Assembly (NCBI GenBank): GCA_002706085.1
Contig: PAJO01000028.1
Coordinates: 12,962 to 76,961, forward strand
Length of the DNA: 64,000 bases
From: Alcanivoracaceae bacterium
GTDB taxonomy: Bacteria; Pseudomonadota; Gammaproteobacteria; Pseudomonadales; Alcanivoracaceae
Direction of reading: 5' to 3'
The notes below the pieces were generated by a model. The model was not told the origin of the DNA and did no database searches. It worked only from the letters and a program-made list of their open reading frames with translations. Positions 47,278 through 57,535 of the stretch are shown one piece after another. The first letter of the stretch is position 1, and the number at the start of each line of letters is the position of its first letter. Both the position numbers and the translations under genes were made by a program.

Positions 47278-48576
47278 ATGTCTCAACCTCCGCAGACCAC
47301 ATCGTCGGTGTCACCCAAAACCGCCGCCCAAGGCACTGTGGCGACGGCAATGGACTCTGCTCGCGATACCCATAGCGAACAGCACAAGGCGCAGCTGCGG
47401 GCACTACTGGATGACCCGCGTGGCACCCGCTCCCGCTTCCCCGCCCCCCTGGAAGCACGCTACCGCGAACAGGCGCAAACACTGACGCTAACCATGCAGC
47501 GTGCCTACTGGCCCTGGGTCGCCCTGACCGTTACCGCCTTTTGTGTCCTTGGCTTCTTTATGGCCGGGGAATACCACACGCTGATCAACCAGCTCAACGT
47601 AGTCATTTTCGTGGCGGTCATGTTGCCCGTCTGTGTATTGCGCCTGCCTCGCCTTGAGCACCATATCAACAAGTTCAACGGGCTCGCGGCAGCCGTGACT
47701 CTGCTGTCGATGCATTTTGTCAGCCTGGCGATGCCCGATAGTGCCCGGCAAAAAAGCGTCTCTGAGTACGCCATCATTTTTATCACCATTGCCGCATTCA
47801 CCATCGCCCGGTTACCCGTAAAGCAGGCGGCCGCCTGGGTGATCGCCACCCTTGCCGCCACCCCGATCATGGCCTGGCTATTCGGCCTGAGCATGGACCT
47901 GGACCGACAGATCTATTTTGCCGGCGGCTCTCTGGTCATCGGTTACTTGCTCGGGTTTATCCAGGACAGTCGCGAGCGGACGGTATTCCTGCAATCGCAA
48001 TTGCTGGAGCAGGAAAAAGAGCAACTGGAAACCTTGTCCGAAACCCTGGCCCAGGCGTCGCGCAGCGACAAACTGACCGGGCTGCCCAATCGCCGCCACT
48101 TCGACGAGATGCTGGACATGCAGTGGAAGCTGGCCATGCGCGAAGGCAAGCCCGTGAACCTGATGTTCATGGATATCGACGACTTCAAGGCCTTCAATGA
48201 TTACTACGGGCACCAGGTTGGCGACGATTGCCTGCTGCGGGTCGCTAAAGCCCTGGGCAGCCAGGCCCTGCGTGGATCGGATTTTATCGCCCGGTATGGG
48301 GGCGAGGAGTTCGTCGCCCTGTTCCCCGGTACCGACGCCGAGGGGCTAAGCGCCATTGCCCACCGCCTGATTGCCGCCGTGGATGCCCTGCAGATTCCCC
48401 ATGCCCGAGCCCGGGCAGCCGAACATGTCACCCTGTCCGTGGGCATCGCCACCGTGACACCCACCCCGGAGAATCATCACAGCGATCTGGTGAGAATGGC
48501 CGACGAGGCACTGTATACCGCCAAGGGCACCGGCCGGCATCGCTTTGTGGTCGCCGCCAACGGCAGCGAGGAATAG
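47278..48576 (+). CDS. membrane-bound diguanylate cyclase (GGDEF)
   Basis: 432 aa. A Ser/Thr/Gln-rich N-tail (1-45) is followed by about six membrane segments (about 75-225), a coiled coil (LLEQEKEQLETLSETLAQ) and a GGDEF domain (about 260-428). Active-site motif G341-G-E-E-F345. The RxxD inhibitory site RGSD (332-335) sits exactly five residues upstream, so product inhibition by c-di-GMP is likely. The membrane input domain resembles MASE types but I cannot name it. Confidence 0.9.
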   Translation: MSQPPQTTSSVSPKTAAQGTVATAMDSARDTHSEQHKAQLRALLDDPRGTRSRFPAPLEARYREQAQTLTLTMQRAYWPWVALTVTAFCVLGFFMAGEYHTLINQLNVVIFVAVMLPVCVLRLPRLEHHINKFNGLAAAVTLLSMHFVSLAMPDSARQKSVSEYAIIFITIAAFTIARLPVKQAAAWVIATLAATPIMAWLFGLSMDLDRQIYFAGGSLVIGYLLGFIQDSRERTVFLQSQLLEQEKEQLETLSETLAQASRSDKLTGLPNRRHFDEMLDMQWKLAMREGKPVNLMFMDIDDFKAFNDYYGHQVGDDCLLRVAKALGSQALRGSDFIARYGGEEFVALFPGTDAEGLSAIAHRLIAAVDALQIPHARARAAEHVTLSVGIATVTPTPENHHSDLVRMADEALYTAKGTGRHRFVVAANGSEE

Positions 48577-48585
48577 CCCGGCGGG

Positions 48586-50310
48586 TCAGACCGGGATCAG
48601 GTGCTCAAACAAGAGTTGCGGATTACGCTGACCACGGAATTCATTCACTTCCAAACGATAGACACCGCGTACCCGGGTGATACGGCTCGGCAGGGCCTCC
48701 ACCGGCACATTGAAATGGATGGCATCAATTACGCCACGCACGCCGGGCAGGCCCAGGGTCAGTTTCAGGTGGCGCTCCCCCACGATGCGGTGCTTCAACA
48801 CCTCGAACTCGCCGTCAAAGCACGGCGCCGGGAATCCCTGGCCCCAGGGGAAACGGTGGCTCAGTAATTCCGCATTGCTCAGGGTCAGGTCCTGGTCGCT
48901 CAGCGGCCCGTCGGTTTCCACTACCCGCTCCAGTGCTTTGGGAGAGAGCAAGTCCGCCACCGCCTTATCGAACGCCACCTTGAAATCCTCCAGCCGGTCA
49001 CGCTCCAGCGACAGCCCCGCCGCCATGGCATGACCACCGAACTTGCTCAGCAAACCGGGGTTGGCGGTGGCCACCGCGTCCAGGGCATCACGCAGATGCA
49101 AGCCGGGAATCGACCGGCCAGATCCCTTCAACGTGCCCTGCTGCTGAGCCGGGGCGAAGGCAATCACGGGCCGATGAATCGCCTCTTTTACGCGGGAGGC
49201 CAGAATCCCCACCACCCCTTCGTGCCATTCCTTACCGTACAGGCACAGGCCGGCGGGCAGGTTGTCGGCATCCAGTCGGCTCACTTCTTCCATGGCCGCA
49301 TCGCGCATGCCCTGCTCAATGGAGCGGCGTTCGCGGTTGATGGTGTCCAGCTCCTGGGCCATCTCCATGGCTTCAGCGTCGGTCTCGGCCAACAGGCAGG
49401 CGATCCCGTGGGTCATGTCCGATAGCCGTCCCGCCGCATTCAGGCGCGGGCCCACGGCAAAGCCCATGTCGGCGGCCAGCACCCGGCCGGGGTCACGTCC
49501 GGCCACCTGCAACAGCGCCCGAATCCCTGCACAGCCCTTGCCGGCACGAATGCGTCGCAGGCCCTGCTCCACCAGCACGCGGTTGGCGTCATCCAGCACC
49601 ACCACGTCAGCCACGGTGCCCAGCGCCACCAGATCCAGCAGGTCGGTGATCGGCGGCTGCGGCTGCACGCCCTGCTCCCGCAGGGCACGCTGTAGATCCA
49701 TCAATAGATAAAAGGCCACCCCGACCCCGGCCAGGTTTGCCGCCGGGAAATCTTCACAGCCGGGCAAGCGCGGGTTCACCAGGGCATCGGCCTCGGGCAG
49801 TGTGTCGCCGGGCAGGTGGTGATCGGTAATCAGCACGCGCATGCCCCGGGCGCGGGCGGCGGCCACGCCATCCACACTGGCAATGCCGTTATCCACGGTG
49901 ATGATCAGGTCGGGCTGGAATTGCTGCTCGGCGAGTTCCACGATGGCCGGCGACAGGCCATAGCCGTATTCAAACCGGTCTGGCACCAGAAAATCCGGAC
50001 GCGGAAACCCCAGCGCCTGCAGCCCGCGCACCATCAAGGTGGTGGCAGTGGCGCCATCGGCGTCGTAGTCGCCCACAATACAGATACGCCAGTTATCGGT
50101 TCGCCCTTGTAACAGCAACGCCACGGCCCCACGCAACCCGTTGAAGGCTTGCGGATGGGGCAGACGCTTGAGCGCCAGCTCCAGCTGCGACGGGTCGTCC
50201 ACCCCTCGCCCGGCCAGAATCCGCGCCAGCAGCGGCGGCACATCCGGCCAGTCCGGCGTGTACTGCGGCCGGCGAGTGATATTGGGCAAGGCAAGTTTGT
50301 CGATGGGCAT
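48586..50310 (-). CDS. recJ: single-strand DNA exonuclease RecJ
   Basis: 574 aa from the ATG at 50310 (MPIDKLALPN); upstream frame is non-coding repeat-like sequence. DHH phosphoesterase motifs: GDYDADGATATTLM (about 78), DHHLPGDTLPEADALVNP, then DHHA1 motifs with GSGRSIPGLHLRDAL and GGHAMAAGLSL. It degrades single-stranded DNA 5' to 3' in recombination and mismatch repair with Mn2+. Convergent with the diguanylate cyclase, 9 bases apart. Confidence 0.95.
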   Translation of the reverse strand: MPIDKLALPNITRRPQYTPDWPDVPPLLARILAGRGVDDPSQLELALKRLPHPQAFNGLRGAVALLLQGRTDNWRICIVGDYDADGATATTLMVRGLQALGFPRPDFLVPDRFEYGYGLSPAIVELAEQQFQPDLIITVDNGIASVDGVAAARARGMRVLITDHHLPGDTLPEADALVNPRLPGCEDFPAANLAGVGVAFYLLMDLQRALREQGVQPQPPITDLLDLVALGTVADVVVLDDANRVLVEQGLRRIRAGKGCAGIRALLQVAGRDPGRVLAADMGFAVGPRLNAAGRLSDMTHGIACLLAETDAEAMEMAQELDTINRERRSIEQGMRDAAMEEVSRLDADNLPAGLCLYGKEWHEGVVGILASRVKEAIHRPVIAFAPAQQQGTLKGSGRSIPGLHLRDALDAVATANPGLLSKFGGHAMAAGLSLERDRLEDFKVAFDKAVADLLSPKALERVVETDGPLSDQDLTLSNAELLSHRFPWGQGFPAPCFDGEFEVLKHRIVGERHLKLTLGLPGVRGVIDAIHFNVPVEALPSRITRVRGVYRLEVNEFRGQRNPQLLFEHLIPV

Positions 50311-50709
50311 GGACGCGCTCGGAGACCTGGGAGAACCGCCCCTCCCTTCCCCTGCAGGTGAGGGGGAGCGGCATGAATGATGTTTGGCGCAGTCTGCCAT
50401 GGTTGGCTCAAGACGGCACTAACGCACCGCCATTCCTCGCTATCACAAGGAGCAAGTGATGCTTTTTTCATCAACCACTGCAGGCCGGGAAGCACCCCGA
50501 CTAATTAGTCACAAATTAGGGCTAAAAAAGTCATTCACCTTCCCTATACTTGCGGGCCTACAAGTTCGTTGATTTATGTAAGCAAACACTCACATGAATC
50601 GCGTCGCCTCTCCCATTTGCGGGGACCTTTACCGGTAAAACAGGGGCAGAAGAGGCACTACCAAAGCGGCCGATTGTGTCGCGTACTTTGGGACTGGAGA
50701 GCAAACGCT
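50311..50709 (+). promoter_or_regulatory. 399-bp recJ-fadBA divergent intergenic region
   Basis: No gene seen. Near the fadB side is the inverted repeat CTAATT-AGTCACA-AATTAG (50501-50519), 25 bases before a plausible -10 TATACT (50545-50550); a matching -35 is not obvious. The dyad is a candidate operator for a fatty-acid regulator. The recJ-proximal part has a GC-rich imperfect repeat (about 50325-50372). Confidence 0.4.
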
Positions 50710-52856
50710 ATGATCTATCAAGGCAACGCCGTAAGCGTACAACTGCTTGACGACGGCATCGCCGAACTGAAGTTCGATCTTCAGGGCGAATCCGTCAACA
50801 AGTTCAACCAGGAAACCGTGGAAGATCTCGGTAAGGCTGTCGACGCCATTGCAGGCAACAACGACATCAAGGGCCTGATCGTGACCTCCGGCAAAGGGGT
50901 TTTCATCGTTGGCGCCGACATCACCGAATTCACAGACATGTTCAAACTGCCGGAAGACGAAATCGCCGGCTGGTGTCTGAAATCCAACAAGGTCTTCAAT
51001 GCCTTTGAAGATCTGGACATTCCCAAAGTGGTTGCCGTGAATGGCATCGCCCTGGGTGGCGGCCTGGAAATGTGTCTGGCTGCGGACTTCCGCGTACTGA
51101 GCGAGAAGGCCCAGGTCGGTCTGCCGGAAGTGAAGCTGGGCCTGTTCCCGGGCTTCGGCGGCACCGTGCGTCTGCCGCGTCTGGTGGGCGTGGACAACGC
51201 CGTTGAGTGGATCGCCGCTGGCGGTCAGCACCGTGCCGACAAGGCCCTGAAAGTGGGTGTTGCCGATGCTGTTGTCGCTCACGACAAACTGAACGATGCC
51301 GCCATCGCGCTGGTCAAGCAGTGCCTGGAAGGCAAGATCGACTTCCGCGCCAAGCGTCAGGAAAAGCTCGAGCCCCTGAAGCTGCCGCCCATGGAAAACA
51401 TGATGGCCTTCCAGACCTGCATGGCCATGGTCATGGGTCAGGCTGGCAAGAACTACCCGGCTCCGGTTGCCGCCGTGAAAGCCATGCAAACCGCTGCTGG
51501 CATGAACCGCGACCAGGCCCTGGAAGTGGAAGCCAAAGGCTTCGCCAAGATCGCCAAGACCCCGCAAGCCACCGCGCTGGTAGGTCTGTTCCTGGCTGAT
51601 CAGGCTGTGAAGAAAGTGAACGGCAAGACCGCCAAAGGCGCTGGTGAAATCAACCAGGCCGCCGTTCTGGGCGCCGGCATCATGGGTGGCGGTATCGCCT
51701 TCCAGTCTGCCCTCAAAGGCACCCCGATCATTATGAAGGACATCGCCGACAAGGCGCTGGACCTGGGCATGAACGAAGCCTCCAAGCTGCTCGCCAAGCG
51801 TGTCAGCAAAGGCAAGATGGATGCCGCCAAGATGGGCAAAGTCCTGTCTGCCATCCGTCCGACCCTGAACTACGGTGATTTCGACGACGTCAACGTGATC
51901 GTTGAAGCCGTTGTTGAGAACCAGAAGATCAAGCAGTCCGTACTGGCCGAAACCGAAGGCAAAGTGAAGGAAGGCACCGTTCTGGCCTCTAACACCTCCA
52001 CCATCTCTATCACCAAGCTGGCTGAAGCGCTGGAGCGTCCGCAGGACTTCGCCGGTATGCACTTCTTCAACCCGGTACACATGATGCCGCTGGTAGAAGT
52101 GATCCGTGGTGAGAAGACCTCTGACGAAACCGTCGCGAGCCTGGTGGCCTACGCCCAGAAAATGGGCAAGAACCCGATCGTCGTTAACGATTGCCCCGGG
52201 TTCCTGGTTAACCGCGTTCTGTTCCCGTACTTCGGCGGCTTCGGCATGCTGATGCGTGACGGTGCAGACTTCGAAGCCGTGGATAAAGTCATGCAGAAGT
52301 TCGGCTGGCCCATGGGCCCGGCCTACCTGATGGACGTGGTCGGTATCGACACCGGCGTACACGCTGCCCAGGTCATGGCAGAAGGCTTCCCGGAGCGTAT
52401 GCAGTACGACTTCAAGGATGTCTCCACGGTAATGTTCGAAAACGAGCGTTATGGCCAGAAGAACGGTGTCGGCTTCTACCGCTACGAAACCGACAAGAAA
52501 GGCAAGCCGAAGAAGGTTGTCGACGAGAAGACCTGGGAACTGATCAAGCCGCACGTGGCCGAGACCCGGGAATTCGACGCCGAGGAAATCATCGCCCGCA
52601 TGATGATTCCCATGTGCACCGAAACCGTTCGCTGCCTGGAAGACAACATCGTAGGTTCCGCTGCCGAGGCCGACATGGCCATGATCTACGGCATCGGCTT
52701 CCCTCCCTTCCGTGGTGGTCCGCTGCGCTACATCGACAGCATCGGCGCGAAAGCGTTTGTTGAGCTGTGCGACAAGTATGCGCACCTGGGTGGCATCTAC
52801 GAAGCACCGCAGATGCTCAAAGACATGGCCGCCAAGGGCGAGTCCTTTTTCGCCTA

Positions 52857-52857
<1 letters not shown>
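50710..52857 (+). CDS. fadB: fatty acid oxidation complex alpha subunit FadB
   Basis: 715 aa from the ATG at 50710 ([10 protein letters not shown]) behind GGAGAG. Enoyl-CoA hydratase/isomerase half (about 1-190: [48 protein letters not shown]). Hydroxyacyl-CoA dehydrogenase half (from about 315: [34 protein letters not shown]). With FadA it runs the later steps of beta-oxidation. Codon use is strongly biased, suggesting high expression. A 718-codon antisense frame is a mirror of this bias. Confidence 0.97.
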
Positions 52858-54200
<1,343 letters not shown>

Positions 54201-54293
54201 AGCCTGACACCCGCCGCCTGACGCCGGACTCGCTCCGGCCTCAGGCCCGGATGCCAATTTCCGGCCCCGCCTCACAAGGGCAGGACTGGAAAC

Positions 54294-54324
54294 AAAAAAC
54301 CCCGGCTTATCCGCCGGGGTTTTT
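54294..54324 (+). terminator. intrinsic terminator of fadBA
   Basis: AAAAAACCCCGGC (54294-54306), loop TTATCC, then GCCGGGGTTTTT (54313-54324). A second small hairpin GCCGGA-CTCGC-TCCGGC lies upstream near 54223-54239. Confidence 0.93.
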
Positions 54325-54353
54325 CTTTATCAGGACAACACCCCATCGCCCCC

Positions 54354-54393
54354 CTGTAGGAGCCATGCTCGCATGGCGATCCCGCGAAGCGGG
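54354..54393 (+). repeat. REP-like element
   Basis: TGTAGGAGCCATGCTCGCAT followed by GGCGATCCCGCGAAGCGGG. Core palindrome GCCATGC-TC-GCATGGC (54362-54377) plus a second stem CCCGC-GAA-GCGGG. Same family as 3172-3194. Rest of the 54201-54478 gap has no gene. Confidence 0.7.
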
Positions 54394-54478
54394 GTTTGGG
54401 AAGGCTCAGCCAAAAGAGCACCGGGCAAGACCAGATTCTCGGGATCCTTTCCGCATGGTAGAGGGTAGATCCTCGATG

Positions 54479-54763
54479 CTATAAATTCTTATCAATATCC
54501 TGACGACCAAGCACCCGCATAATCTCAACCGTTCCGCCATTCAGCCTGTAGTAAATGCTGTCTACACCGCAGACACTACGCCGATATCCCTTCGCAATAT
54601 GCTCAACAGCAGGATAACGGTATGGCGCTTGGGCAATCACATCGAAGCGTTCCATTAGCGCTCTAAAGTAGCGAACCGCCTGCTCTTCACCAAATGCCTC
54701 TACACCACGCCAGTATATTCAGCCCACATCCCTTTTGGCCTCATCGTTGGGTCTATACCTCAT
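54479..54763 (-). pseudogene. ParE/RelE-family toxin with nonsense codon 15
   Basis: From the ATG at 54763 the frame reads MRYRPNDEAKRDVG, then TGA (54721-54719), then IYWRGVEAFGEEQAVRYF, ALMERFDVIAQAPYRYP, GVDSIYYRLNGGTVEIMRVL to TAG at 54479: 94 codons, the size and pattern of ParE toxins (YYRL and IMRVLGRQ close the fold). One in-frame stop is the only lesion and no good restart codon follows it. The start overlaps the antitoxin stop by 11 bases, as in intact operons. Confidence 0.8.
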
Positions 54764-55019
54764 CCCTTCCCAATCCGTCCTGGATCTCTTTGAGCAGTTC
54801 TACAGGGTTCGGCTTCGTGAAGCCACTGCGCTCCGCTTCCCGCAGTTTCACACGGATCACTTCCAGTTCACGCTCCATTTCCTGCTCACACAGCTGGCGC
54901 TCACGAATCAACTCGCGCACCACTTCACTCTCATTCCCGTAGTGCCCGCTCTCAATCTGTGCCTTGATCCAGCTATCCTGCTGATCCGTCACCGTAATAC
55001 TCTTCTTTACCATCGCCAT
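54753..55019 (-). CDS. ParD-like/ribbon-helix-helix antitoxin
   Basis: 88 aa from the ATG at 55019 (MAMVKKSITV), with AGG upstream; an ATG at 55013 is an alternative. Ribbon SITVTDQQDSWIKAQIESG and helix NESEVVRELIRER match ParD/CC2985-type antitoxins. The acidic C-terminal tail (about 50-88) would wrap the toxin and also drives autorepression with the N-terminus. It is intact while its toxin is interrupted. Confidence 0.85.
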   Translation of the reverse strand: MAMVKKSITVTDQQDSWIKAQIESGHYGNESEVVRELIRERQLCEQEMERELEVIRVKLREAERSGFTKPNPVELLKEIQDGLGRDEV

Positions 55020-55037
55020 CTCATACCTCGCCAAGGG

Positions 55038-55685
55038 TCAAGAAGGAAACACCACCCCATCATCGCCCTCCTGCCATACCGGTAGCTTGACCATGGTTTG
55101 AAGAAATAGAGGGTGCTCCAGCCAGTGCTGTAACCACCGCTGCAGATTCGGGTAAGGCAGCTGGCTAAACACATCACGATCAACATGGGCGAATTGGCGA
55201 ACAAACGGCATGATGCCAATATCCGCTATGCTCGGCGCTTCCCCAAGCAGGTAGGCGCTTTTCTCCAGCAACGATTCCAGGACCTGAAGAAAGACCTCCC
55301 CTCGTTGCCGATACTCGGTCTGAGCCATCTCGACATGGCGGTCGGCGTATTTATAGCGATCCAGCCAATACTTGAACTCATTATCGTTCTGCTCAATCAG
55401 GTCATTCGCCTTAGGCAAGATCGTTGCCTCCAACAGCCCCTGTGGATCCTGCTGCTCAAGAGCCCACACCATGATGTCCCGGCTTTCTTCTATGACAGCA
55501 CCATCGGCAAGCTGCAAAACCGGTACGGTTCCTTTAGGGCTTATCGCCAGCATGTGCGCGGGCTTGTTTTTCAGGGTCACTTCCCGCAGCTCAACCTGCA
55601 AACCCGCAAACAAAACGCCCAGCCGGGCGCGCATGGCATAGGGGCAGCGTCGAAAGGAATACAGACAATCTAATGAGGTCGTCAT
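55038..55685 (-). CDS. glutathione S-transferase family protein
   Basis: 215 aa. Thioredoxin-like N-terminus with LYSFRRCPYAMRARLGVLF, a Cys-Pro-Tyr site as in Cys-type GSTs. SPKGTVPVLQLADGAVIEES is the GSH-binding loop. The helical domain has LLGEAPSIADIGIMPFVRQF. Cys-type enzymes favour deglutathionylation or thiol transfer. Not close to the GST at 260. The 281-bp gap upstream holds the sigma-gene terminator and no gene. Confidence 0.88.
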   Translation of the reverse strand: MTTSLDCLYSFRRCPYAMRARLGVLFAGLQVELREVTLKNKPAHMLAISPKGTVPVLQLADGAVIEESRDIMVWALEQQDPQGLLEATILPKANDLIEQNDNEFKYWLDRYKYADRHVEMAQTEYRQRGEVFLQVLESLLEKSAYLLGEAPSIADIGIMPFVRQFAHVDRDVFSQLPYPNLQRWLQHWLEHPLFLQTMVKLPVWQEGDDGVVFPS

Positions 55686-55913
55686 AGCGATTTTTCACAA
55701 CTGAAACAGGGGTGGATTGATGCAACGGGAAACCGGCAGTCTGCTCACCACCAAAAGGGTTATCGATCAGCTCAACGCAAAAGGTGCGCAGAGGGAAAGG
55801 ATACTATTGAACCGGCGCCCCGTCCCGGAACACTCCATTCATCGTCATTGGGTGGGTGTCCTTTTCTTTTTCACTTGAGAGATCAACCACTACAGGTGAT
55901 CAATATTTGAAAA

Positions 55914-55942
55914 TATGGGAGAGCAGACTCTGCCCTCCCATA
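55914..55942 (-). terminator. terminator of the ECF41 operon
   Basis: TATGGGAG (55914-55921) pairs with CTCCCATA (55935-55942), and inside it GCAGA pairs with TCTGC around a 1-base loop with one mismatch between the helices. On the minus strand ATTTTC follows. It lies 25 bases past the sigma-factor stop. Confidence 0.75.
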
Positions 55943-55966
55943 CTGTTATCAACCGCCTTTAAGCAA

Positions 55967-56824
55967 TCAGTGCAAATGACGAAGCTTGTCGGGGTTGCGG
56001 ACGACGTAAATCCCGGCCACTTTGCCGTTTTCAATCTCCAGCGCGGTGGTCTGCAGTTCCCCATCCGACTCCAGGGATACAAATCCGGGCAACCCGTTGA
56101 TGAAGCACGCCCGAACAAAGGTGGAGCCTTTCTTCTGAAACAGCATGGCCAGATGCCCCTGCAGCTTCATTACGGCGTCATAACCCAACACCGGCTCCCG
56201 CACCGCTGGCCGCTTGCCGCCACCATCCGCATGCAGGCTCACATCCTCTGCCAGCATCTCGCCCAACGCTTTCATGTCACCGCTACGAGACGCGGCAAAA
56301 AAGGCTTCCGCCAGTCTGATTCCCTGCTGCTTGTCCACCGGAAACCGCGTGCTCGATTCCCGCACACGCACCCGCGCCCGGGAAGCCAGTTTGCGGCATG
56401 CCTCAGAAGAACGCTGTAATGTCTCAGCCACCTCATCGAACTCGACACCAAACACATCGTGAAGCAGGAATGCCGCCCGCTCCAGAGGAGACAGGCGCTC
56501 AAGCGCCAGCATCAGCGGCAGGGTAATGTCTTCCTCCACCTGCTCCTCCACCAGCGGCTCCGGCAACCATGCCCCCACATAGACCTCTCTTCGCTGCCTG
56601 GCGGATTTAAGCTGATCAAGACACAGGCGCGTCACCGTGCGGCGCAGAAAGGCTTCCGGTGCCACCACCTCACTGCGATCCGCCGCGACCCAGCGAATAA
56701 AGGCCTCCTGGACGATATCTTCGGCATCCGCCACCGACCCCAACATGCGGTAGCACACCCGCATCAGCACCGGGCGCAGTGGATCAAAAATCGCCTCCGC
56801 ATCCTGCATGGTCTCTTTTTTCAT
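55967..56824 (-). CDS. ECF41-family sigma factor with SnoaL-like C-terminal extension
   Basis: 285 aa. Sigma2 about 10-75 (MLGSVADAEDIVQEAFIRW) and sigma4 about 105-160 (LSPLERAAFLLHDVFGVEFD). The C-terminal SnoaL-like extension (about 170-285) shows the three group motifs WLPEP, DGGGK and NPDKL, as I recall them for ECF41. The extension replaces an anti-sigma factor and tunes core RNA polymerase binding. It is in an operon with a carboxymuconolactone decarboxylase, 4 bases upstream, the standard partner of ECF41. Confidence 0.93.
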   Translation of the reverse strand: MKKETMQDAEAIFDPLRPVLMRVCYRMLGSVADAEDIVQEAFIRWVAADRSEVVAPEAFLRRTVTRLCLDQLKSARQRREVYVGAWLPEPLVEEQVEEDITLPLMLALERLSPLERAAFLLHDVFGVEFDEVAETLQRSSEACRKLASRARVRVRESSTRFPVDKQQGIRLAEAFFAASRSGDMKALGEMLAEDVSLHADGGGKRPAVREPVLGYDAVMKLQGHLAMLFQKKGSTFVRACFINGLPGFVSLESDGELQTTALEIENGKVAGIYVVRNPDKLRHLH

Positions 56825-56828
56825 CCCT

Positions 56829-57293
56829 TCACCTTCCTGCCGCGGCTACCAGCTTCCCGGATTCGTACCACAAGCCAAACCCCACCGCGATGCGGTTCCA
56901 GCCATTGATAATATTAATCATCATAGTCAGCTTCACCTGCTCCTCATGGCTGAAATGATCATCCAATGCCTCGTGTAGCGCCTCCCCAGGTACCCCCTTC
57001 GCCAGCTCCGTCAGGGACTCAGTCCAACCCAGCGCCGCACGCTCCCGATCACTAAAGCAGGGAGACTCCCGCCAGGCGGAAAGCAAGTAGAGCCGCTGCT
57101 CAGTTTCACCGCTATTCCGGGCTTCTTCTGTGTGCATGTTGATACAGTTGGCACACCCATTGATCTGGGACGCACGCACTTTGACGAGGTTAATCAGAGA
57201 GGCCTCCAGACTGGCCGAAATGCGTGTGGATGCCTCCATCCAGCTGCTCATGATGGCCGGGGCGGCTTTGAAAGGATCAAGTTTAAAGGTCAT
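56829..57293 (-). CDS. carboxymuconolactone decarboxylase/AhpD-like protein
   Basis: 154 aa. AhpD-like CxxC-x3-H site: GCANCINMHTEEARN (about 46-60). All-helical family with peroxidase-related disulfide activity or decarboxylase fold. Predicted target of the ECF41 sigma factor encoded just downstream, since its promoter has the ECF41 consensus. Stimulus unknown. Confidence 0.92.
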   Translation of the reverse strand: MTFKLDPFKAAPAIMSSWMEASTRISASLEASLINLVKVRASQINGCANCINMHTEEARNSGETEQRLYLLSAWRESPCFSDRERAALGWTESLTELAKGVPGEALHEALDDHFSHEEQVKLTMMINIINGWNRIAVGFGLWYESGKLVAAAGR

Positions 57294-57329
57294 GGTTCAG
57301 GCTCCGTCTTCTGTGGTTGTTAGAACCAA

Positions 57330-57356
57330 GACGAGATAGCCATGGTGAATGTGACA
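57330..57356 (-). promoter_or_regulatory. ECF41-type promoter
   Basis: On the minus strand TGTCACA (57356-57350), exactly 16 bases, then CGTC (57333-57330). This matches the published ECF41 target consensus as I recall it, TGTCACA-N16-CGTC, 37 bases before the AhpD-like start. It implies an autoregulated operon. Confidence 0.88.
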
Positions 57357-57535
57357 TCGGCTGCTAGCTTAACGCAGAAAATCGCCATTTCTTCGATAGC
57401 GGAGAGCACAAAGGACTATGGCCCCGCGCCTGAAAAGCAGCCAGGAGGACAAATTCGGTGTAGCAAGGATGGGAGAGGTGGATGCCCCCTATTCACCTCG
57501 CGTTTGGGAAATGAGAGACCTCGTGTTCTTTGATT

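Noticed and set aside
50629-52785. A 718-codon open frame antisense to fadB
   Set aside because: It mirrors the strong codon bias of fadB, has no known domain or ribosome site, and fadB itself is unmistakable.
54719-54721. In-frame TGA in the ParE-like toxin as selenocysteine
   Set aside because: Selenoprotein ParE toxins are not known to me, no SECIS-like hairpin is evident just after it, and a nonsense mutation is simpler.
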